Below are positions 12,190 through 16,575 of a DNA stretch of 16,575 nt, in pieces; the stretch's first letter is position 1, and each line of letters starts with the position of its first letter. The notes beneath the pieces were generated by a model. The model did not search any database, was not told where the DNA came from, and saw only the letters and a program-made list of their open reading frames with translations. Origin of the DNA: JAQGMO01 sp050954505 (GTDB lineage: Bacteria; Pseudomonadota; Gammaproteobacteria; Burkholderiales; Burkholderiaceae_D); NCBI GenBank assembly GCA_050954505.1, contig JBPBPY010000336.1, forward strand, positions 1 to 16,575, written 5' to 3'. The position numbers and the translations under genes were made by a program.

Positions 12190-14736
12190 GTGGCCACAGG
12201 CATTGCCTTGAATGTGTCGGCGACGCCATATACCGGTGTCGGAAAACAAAGCGCGGAAATGCGGGCCGACCTGGGCACGCTGGACCCGGCAGCCTGGACC
12301 ATCTACCCTGGTCACACCACGCCCTTGCTGAAATCGTTCCTCACCCCGGTGACAGCAAGTTTTGCCACCAGCACGGTCTACAACGGCGCGGCGCAATCGC
12401 TACGTGATCTGCTCACGCTGAGCGGCGACCCCGCCGCGGCGACTTCGCCAAACATCTTTTATTCCGATTCCACCACCACCGGTTTCAAGAATGCCGGCAC
12501 CTATGCCTTCACTGCCGACCTGTGGTCGAACCAGAAAGGCTACCTGATCACCGGCGCCAGCCTGACAGGCAGTCTGCGCATCGACAAGGCGCCGTTGGCA
12601 TTGACGCCGCAGGCATTGAGCAAGACCTACGATGGCACCACGCGTTCGGCTGGCGTCGTCAGCGCCACCGGCCTGGTCGGCGGCGACACGCTGACGAATG
12701 CCGTGCAAGGCTTTGACAGGGCCGACGCCAATACAGCCAGCGACAACCAGCGCACCTTGTCGGTTGGCTTCGACTACGTCATCCGCAACAACAATGAAGA
12801 CGTCACCGATAATTATTCGGTCACCCGCAACACCATTTCAACCTCGCAAGACCCGCAAGTCAGGATCGACCCGTTCGAAATCACCGTCAATGCCCGGCCG
12901 TTCGACAAGGTCTATGACGGCACCCCGGCCGCCCAGGCAATCAACCAAGTGGTCAGCACCAGCGATTTTTCCGTGCGGGTCGTCGGAGCAGAAAATTACC
13001 TGTCCCCCAATGTCGGCACGCAATCGATTCAGGTTGCTCCCGATCTGGCCTTGCTGGACTTGAGCAATCAACCGCTGGCCAATCCGGACAACTTTCGGCT
13101 GACGCTCGGCAGCCAGGCCAGCGGCGTCATTTCACCGCGCATCATCCGGGTCGAGGCAGTCGCTGCCAATAAAGTCTACGATGGCACCACCAGCTCGGTT
13201 GCGCCTGCCGTCAACGGCAACCAGCTCGCGCCAGGCCAGCAAGTCGTCAGCGCCACGCAATCGTATGCTTCTGCCGATGCTGCCGATGGCATCGACCTGA
13301 ACGTCGGCTCGATTGCCATCAGCGATGCCAACGGTGTCAATGTCATCACCAACTACAGCGTCCTGCCCTTTTCCGCCAAGGGCAACATCACGCGCCGCCA
13401 GACCACCATCGATGCCGACGCCACATTCAAGACGTCGGCCGATGCCGAACCGGGCACCAAAGTCTACGACGGCAGCACCAATGCTCCAGGCAGGCCGACT
13501 GCCAGCAACCTGGCGCCGGGCCAGAGTGTCGATGCGACGCAGTTCTTTCAATCTGCCGATGCCTCCGACAGCGCCGTGCTGCAGGTGCAGGATGCCTTTG
13601 TCTACCGGGACGCCAACGCCAACCTGGTACCGGCGACCAACTATGAAGTCACGGCGAAGAACACCAGCATCGGCAAGATCCTGCGCCGTGGGCTGACGAT
13701 CGCCGCGCGTTCGGCAAGCAAAACCTACGACGGCACCACGGATTCGGCGGGCGCCGATTCGCGTGTGGTCACACCGGAGATCAGCGGCCTGGTCGCTGGC
13801 GAACAGGTTTCGGCCAGCCAGCACTTCGATAGCCGCGATGCCGGTGAGCGCGTGCTGTCGGTCGATGCGGTGGAAGCGCTGGCAGGCACCAAGCTGGGCA
13901 ACTACCTGCTCACCACTGTCATCGCGCCGGGTACCATCACGCCGCGTGCGCTCGATGTGGCAGTGGGCACGGCCAGCAAAACCTACGACGGCAACACCAG
14001 TGCCGGCGCCCCGCTCGTGATCGGCGGACTCGGGTTGGCGCCCGGCGATACGCTTGCTGCGCAAACGGTGTTCGACAGTGCCGACGCCGGTCAACGCAAG
14101 GTCCAGCTGGCCGCCGGCAGCGCCGTCGCAGATGGCAATGGCGGGCGCAACTACAGCATGACCGTGCAGGCCGGCGACGGCAGCATCACCCCGGCATTGT
14201 TGTCCGTCATTGCCAACAATGCCAGCAAGATCTATGACGGCGTGCCCTATTCGGGTGGCAATGGCATCGAACTTGCGGGACTGGTGGGCGCCGATACCGC
14301 AGCCGTGCTTGACGGCCAGCTGGCGTACCAGGGCAGCGCCCAGGGCGCGGTGGACCCAGGCAGTTTCACCATCACGCCTTCGGGCCTGTCGGCAAGGAAT
14401 TATCAACTGCAAAATGTCGATGGCATCCTGACCATCGCTGCACAGGGTGTTGTGCCAAATGTGCCGAATACGCCCGTTGCCTCGCTGCTTGCGCTGATGG
14501 ATACCTCTCCCGCATATCTGGGCGGATTGGCCAATGCAGACAACGCCGCAAATGCCGTCACCGATACGAAAAACCGGCGCCTGACCAGGCAGATGCAAGC
14601 TTCGCCAACAGCTTGTGTTCTGGATGGCAGTACCAGTGGCGCGGCGCGCACCGGCAGCGCGGGCGAGCGCTGCCTTGGGGTAGCGGTGGTCGGTGGCGGC
14701 ATCAAGCTGCCGCCACAATTGGAAGCCACACCATGA
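12190..14736 (+). CDS. C-terminal part of gene B: YDG/MBG stalk and cysteine-pair tail
   Basis: This is the open frame after the amber codon, in the same frame as 9961. The GTG at 12190 is simply the first possible start; it has no Shine-Dalgarno and no signal peptide, so independent expression of a useful protein is unlikely. Coding from 12148 matches gene A, including the segment before the repeats (SNQKGYLI). Seven repeats with intact YDG run from 12628 to about 14440, the last of MBG type. The tail has the only two cysteines of the mature protein, at codons 1552 (14614) and 1571 (14671) counted from 9961, and ends in GGGIKLPPQLEATP, similar to the GMRLPPGLE end of gene A. Confidence 0.6.
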   Translation: MATGIALNVSATPYTGVGKQSAEMRADLGTLDPAAWTIYPGHTTPLLKSFLTPVTASFATSTVYNGAAQSLRDLLTLSGDPAAATSPNIFYSDSTTTGFKNAGTYAFTADLWSNQKGYLITGASLTGSLRIDKAPLALTPQALSKTYDGTTRSAGVVSATGLVGGDTLTNAVQGFDRADANTASDNQRTLSVGFDYVIRNNNEDVTDNYSVTRNTISTSQDPQVRIDPFEITVNARPFDKVYDGTPAAQAINQVVSTSDFSVRVVGAENYLSPNVGTQSIQVAPDLALLDLSNQPLANPDNFRLTLGSQASGVISPRIIRVEAVAANKVYDGTTSSVAPAVNGNQLAPGQQVVSATQSYASADAADGIDLNVGSIAISDANGVNVITNYSVLPFSAKGNITRRQTTIDADATFKTSADAEPGTKVYDGSTNAPGRPTASNLAPGQSVDATQFFQSADASDSAVLQVQDAFVYRDANANLVPATNYEVTAKNTSIGKILRRGLTIAARSASKTYDGTTDSAGADSRVVTPEISGLVAGEQVSASQHFDSRDAGERVLSVDAVEALAGTKLGNYLLTTVIAPGTITPRALDVAVGTASKTYDGNTSAGAPLVIGGLGLAPGDTLAAQTVFDSADAGQRKVQLAAGSAVADGNGGRNYSMTVQAGDGSITPALLSVIANNASKIYDGVPYSGGNGIELAGLVGADTAAVLDGQLAYQGSAQGAVDPGSFTITPSGLSARNYQLQNVDGILTIAAQGVVPNVPNTPVASLLALMDTSPAYLGGLANADNAANAVTDTKNRRLTRQMQASPTACVLDGSTSGAARTGSAGERCLGVAVVGGGIKLPPQLEATP
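12628..14440 (+). repeat. YDG/MBG protein repeat array of gene B
   Basis: Seven repeats begin their YDG codons at 12628, 12913, 13177, 13465, 13726, 13984 and 14233, spaced 249-288 bases (83-96 residues). All keep YDG, unlike gene A where three of eight have changed. The last is followed by YSGGNG and a TITPSGLSARNY segment typical of MBG-type modules. Confidence 0.8.
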
Positions 14737-14774
14737 ACACCGCGCTGGCCCGCTACGTCACCTGCGACGCCTGA
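14733..14774 (+). CDS. Candidate 13-residue ORF overlapping the gene B stop
   Basis: An ATG at 14733 overlaps the gene B TGA (ATGA) and opens MNTALARYVTCDA, ending with TGA at 14772-14774. The overlap geometry is that of translational coupling. The peptide is too short to recognise and may be chance. Confidence 0.12.
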   Translation: MNTALARYVTCDA

Positions 14775-14833
14775 GCCGTTTCATCAACCGTGGCCGAAGC
14801 AGGACGGGTCCCCTTCAAGCCTGGAAAAACGTC

Positions 14834-16575
14834 ATGCATTTTCGATCTGAGGCAATTCATTCCCTGCTGCCAGTGTGCATCACCATGGCGGCAGGCATTT
14901 GCGCGTCGGCGTGGGCGCTGCCCGAGGGTGGCCAGGTCAGCAGCGGCAATGCCGGCATCAGCGCGGCGGGCAACACAATGACCGTCGCGCAGGGTTCTGC
15001 CAGGCTGGTCATCGACTGGAACGGCTTCGGCGTAAAAAGCGGCGAGGTACTCAATTTCAGTCAACCCTCGCCCGCTTCCATCGTCCTGAACCGGGTCCGC
15101 GGCCAGGACGCCAGCCAGATCATGGGCAGCCTCAATGCCAACGGCCAGGTGTTCCTCAGCAATCCAAACGGCATCCTGTTCGGCGCGCATGCACAAGTCA
15201 ACGTTGCCGGGCTGGTGGCCTCCACCCATCATTTGAGCGATGCCGATTTCAATGCCGGCGTCTACCGCTTTGCCGGCAACGGCTTGGCTGCATCGGTGGT
15301 CAACCAGGGTACCCTCACGGCCAGCGACCACGGCTACATTGCACTGCTGGCGCCCCAGGTGATCAACCAGGGCATCATCAGTGCGCGCCTGGGCACGGCC
15401 TTGCTGGCGGCCGGCAACCAGGTGACCGTCACCATCAACGATGGCAGCCTGATCGGCTACAACATCGACAGCGGCGCTCTCGATGCACTGGCCGACAACC
15501 GCAGCCTGGTCAAGGCCGATGGCGGCCGCGTCTTCATGGCAGCGCAGGCGGCCAGCCAGCTGGCGCGTGCAGTGGTCAACAATGACGGCGTGGTTGAAGC
15601 GAAAACGGTACAGGAGCAGGCCGGGGTGATCCGGCTCATGGGCGACATGCAGGCTGGCCGCGTGAGCGGAAACGGCAGGCTCGATGCCTCGGCACCGGAC
15701 GGCGGCAATGGCGGGGCAATCGAAACCTCGGCAGCCCATGTCGCGCTCGGTGCCAATGCCATCGTCACTGCTGCAGCACCGTTCGGCCGTGCCGGCAGCT
15801 GGCTGATCGATCCCACCGACTATCTGCTGAACTTCAATTCGGTCACGCAGGATGGCACGGCCACCAATGTCCTGAACGCCTTGCAAACCACCGATGTGAC
15901 CATTTCCACCGCCAGTCCCGGAAACGATCGCGGCAACATCACGCTGGAAGGCCAGCTCAATTTCGGCTACAACCATACCCTGACGCTGATTGCCGATTCC
16001 GACATCATCCTCAGGCCCGATACCACGGTCACCCTGCAGGCCAGCGGCGTGGCCACGCCGCAAAACACACCGGGCAACCTGGTCCTCAAGGCCGGCTTCG
16101 GCAACCGGGCCGGCGGCAAGCTGGTCTTCGGTGCCGGCGCGTTCATCACCGACAGGTTTGCAAACTCCGCGCGGCCGCCAGGCACGCTGACGCTGTACTA
16201 CACCCCGAGCGTGGATGGTACGCCAGATCCATTTACCGTCGGCCAGATCCTCATGCCGGCAGGGTCATTGACCACCTGGCTGATGGTCAACAATGCCCAG
16301 CAGCTGCAGGCAATGAACAGCAACGCCACTGCACTGGGTTCGAACTTTGCCATGGCCTTCGACATCGATGCCGCTGCCACGCGGGGCTGGAACAATGGCG
16401 CCGGCTTCGTGCCGGTCGGCACCGGTGCGGCACCGTTTACCGGCCAGTTCGACGGCATGGGCCGTGTCATCCGAGGCCTGTACATCAACCGGCCCAACGA
16501 TGCCGACGGCACCGGCTTGTTTGGCGTCACGCGTGCAGCGTTTCAAACCAATCCCCGAGTCATCACCAATTGTAT
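14834..16575 (+). CDS. TPS-type exoprotein gene C, cut by the right edge
   Basis: The frame is open from ATG 14834 to the last base (580 codons plus two bases), so the 3' end lies outside the window. CCTGGAAA precedes the start with a 6-base gap. The signal peptide is residues 1-28 (MHFRSEAIHS..., ending SAWA before LPEGG) and is clearly related to that of gene B. The TPS domain follows, with NPNGILFG and a SARLGTALLAAGNQ segment. From about residue 255 the protein resembles gene A more than B (QAGVIRLMGDMQ, ETSAAHV, WLIDPTDYLL). The region before the GLUG repeats (FDGMGRVIRGLYINRP) is reached just before the edge. Gene B ends 97 bases upstream with no terminator between, so B and C probably form one transcript. 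After GLFG, near 16530, the match to gene A becomes weak. Confidence 0.87.
   Translation, partial: MHFRSEAIHSLLPVCITMAAGICASAWALPEGGQVSSGNAGISAAGNTMTVAQGSARLVIDWNGFGVKSGEVLNFSQPSPASIVLNRVRGQDASQIMGSLNANGQVFLSNPNGILFGAHAQVNVAGLVASTHHLSDADFNAGVYRFAGNGLAASVVNQGTLTASDHGYIALLAPQVINQGIISARLGTALLAAGNQVTVTINDGSLIGYNIDSGALDALADNRSLVKADGGRVFMAAQAASQLARAVVNNDGVVEAKTVQEQAGVIRLMGDMQAGRVSGNGRLDASAPDGGNGGAIETSAAHVALGANAIVTAAAPFGRAGSWLIDPTDYLLNFNSVTQDGTATNVLNALQTTDVTISTASPGNDRGNITLEGQLNFGYNHTLTLIADSDIILRPDTTVTLQASGVATPQNTPGNLVLKAGFGNRAGGKLVFGAGAFITDRFANSARPPGTLTLYYTPSVDGTPDPFTVGQILMPAGSLTTWLMVNNAQQLQAMNSNATALGSNFAMAFDIDAAATRGWNNGAGFVPVGTGAAPFTGQFDGMGRVIRGLYINRPNDADGTGLFGVTRAAFQTNPRVITNC

Larger units (their letters stand above)
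9961..14736 (+). pseudogene. TPS-type exoprotein gene B, interrupted by one in-frame amber codon
   Basis: The reading frame continues unchanged from 9961 to 14736 (1592 codons counting the internal and terminal stops) except for TAG at 12145-12147. Homology to gene A runs through the stop without a gap: GGLIGRQNQ, stop, GQLSNAFWD in B against GGLIGQQLGGQLSGSLFWD in A. Everything after the stop is intact in reading frame, repeat order and C-terminal motif. The gene is therefore either a recently inactivated pseudogene, a gene read through by amber suppression, or a sequence error. Taken whole, the order is signal peptide, TPS domain, GLUG repeats, six YDG repeats, an MBG repeat and a C-terminal cysteine pair, as in gene A but about 170 residues shorter. 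Confidence 0.75.

Noticed and set aside
12190..12192. GTG as an independent start for the 3' half of gene B.
   Set aside because: No Shine-Dalgarno or signal peptide, and homology to gene A continues upstream of it through the amber codon.

Overview
The window looks like chromosomal DNA from a high-GC betaproteobacterium, most likely Burkholderiales and plausibly Oxalobacteraceae (Massilia, Duganella or Janthinobacterium type). This rests on GC-rich codon use, a glutathione-dependent formaldehyde operon, and large two-partner-secretion (TPS) exoproteins with YDG/MBG repeats. The taxon is an inference; there is no rRNA or tRNA here to fix it.

Layout. Positions 1-316 are lower in GC and hold no convincing gene. 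A small, probably membrane, protein lies at 317-622 (+), followed by a 170-base gap and a good intrinsic terminator (793-827). On the minus strand, 3934 down to 911 is a three-gene operon: adhC (class III alcohol dehydrogenase), fghA (S-formylglutathione hydrolase, TGATG overlap with adhC), then an RluA-family pseudouridine synthase 10 bases further on. The first two enzymes detoxify formaldehyde in sequence through glutathione adducts.

From 4180 to the right edge, the plus strand is almost entirely three tandem paralogous TpsA-type exoproteins. Gene A (4180-9471, 1763 aa) is intact. Gene B (9961-14736) is full length by homology but carries one in-frame amber codon at 12145-12147. Gene C (14834 onward) runs off the window. 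All three have a signal peptide ending just before LP(Q/E)GG and an FHA-type TPS secretion domain with an NPNGI motif. A and B continue with GLUG repeats, an array of about 80-110-residue YDG repeats, a final MBG-type repeat and a C-terminal cysteine pair. No TpsB (FhaC/HMW1B-like) transporter is visible in the window.

The 489-base gap between A and B is rich in signals: a 16-copy octamer array, a strong terminator, a 14-bp imperfect inverted repeat with a third half-site downstream, and a possible promoter. B and C are only 97 bases apart with no terminator, so they are probably co-transcribed. The most notable points are the amber codon that separates the secretion domain from the repeat stalk and cysteine pair in B, the conserved C-terminal cysteine pair, the octamer array, the operator-like inverted repeat, and the mosaic relationship among the three paralogs.
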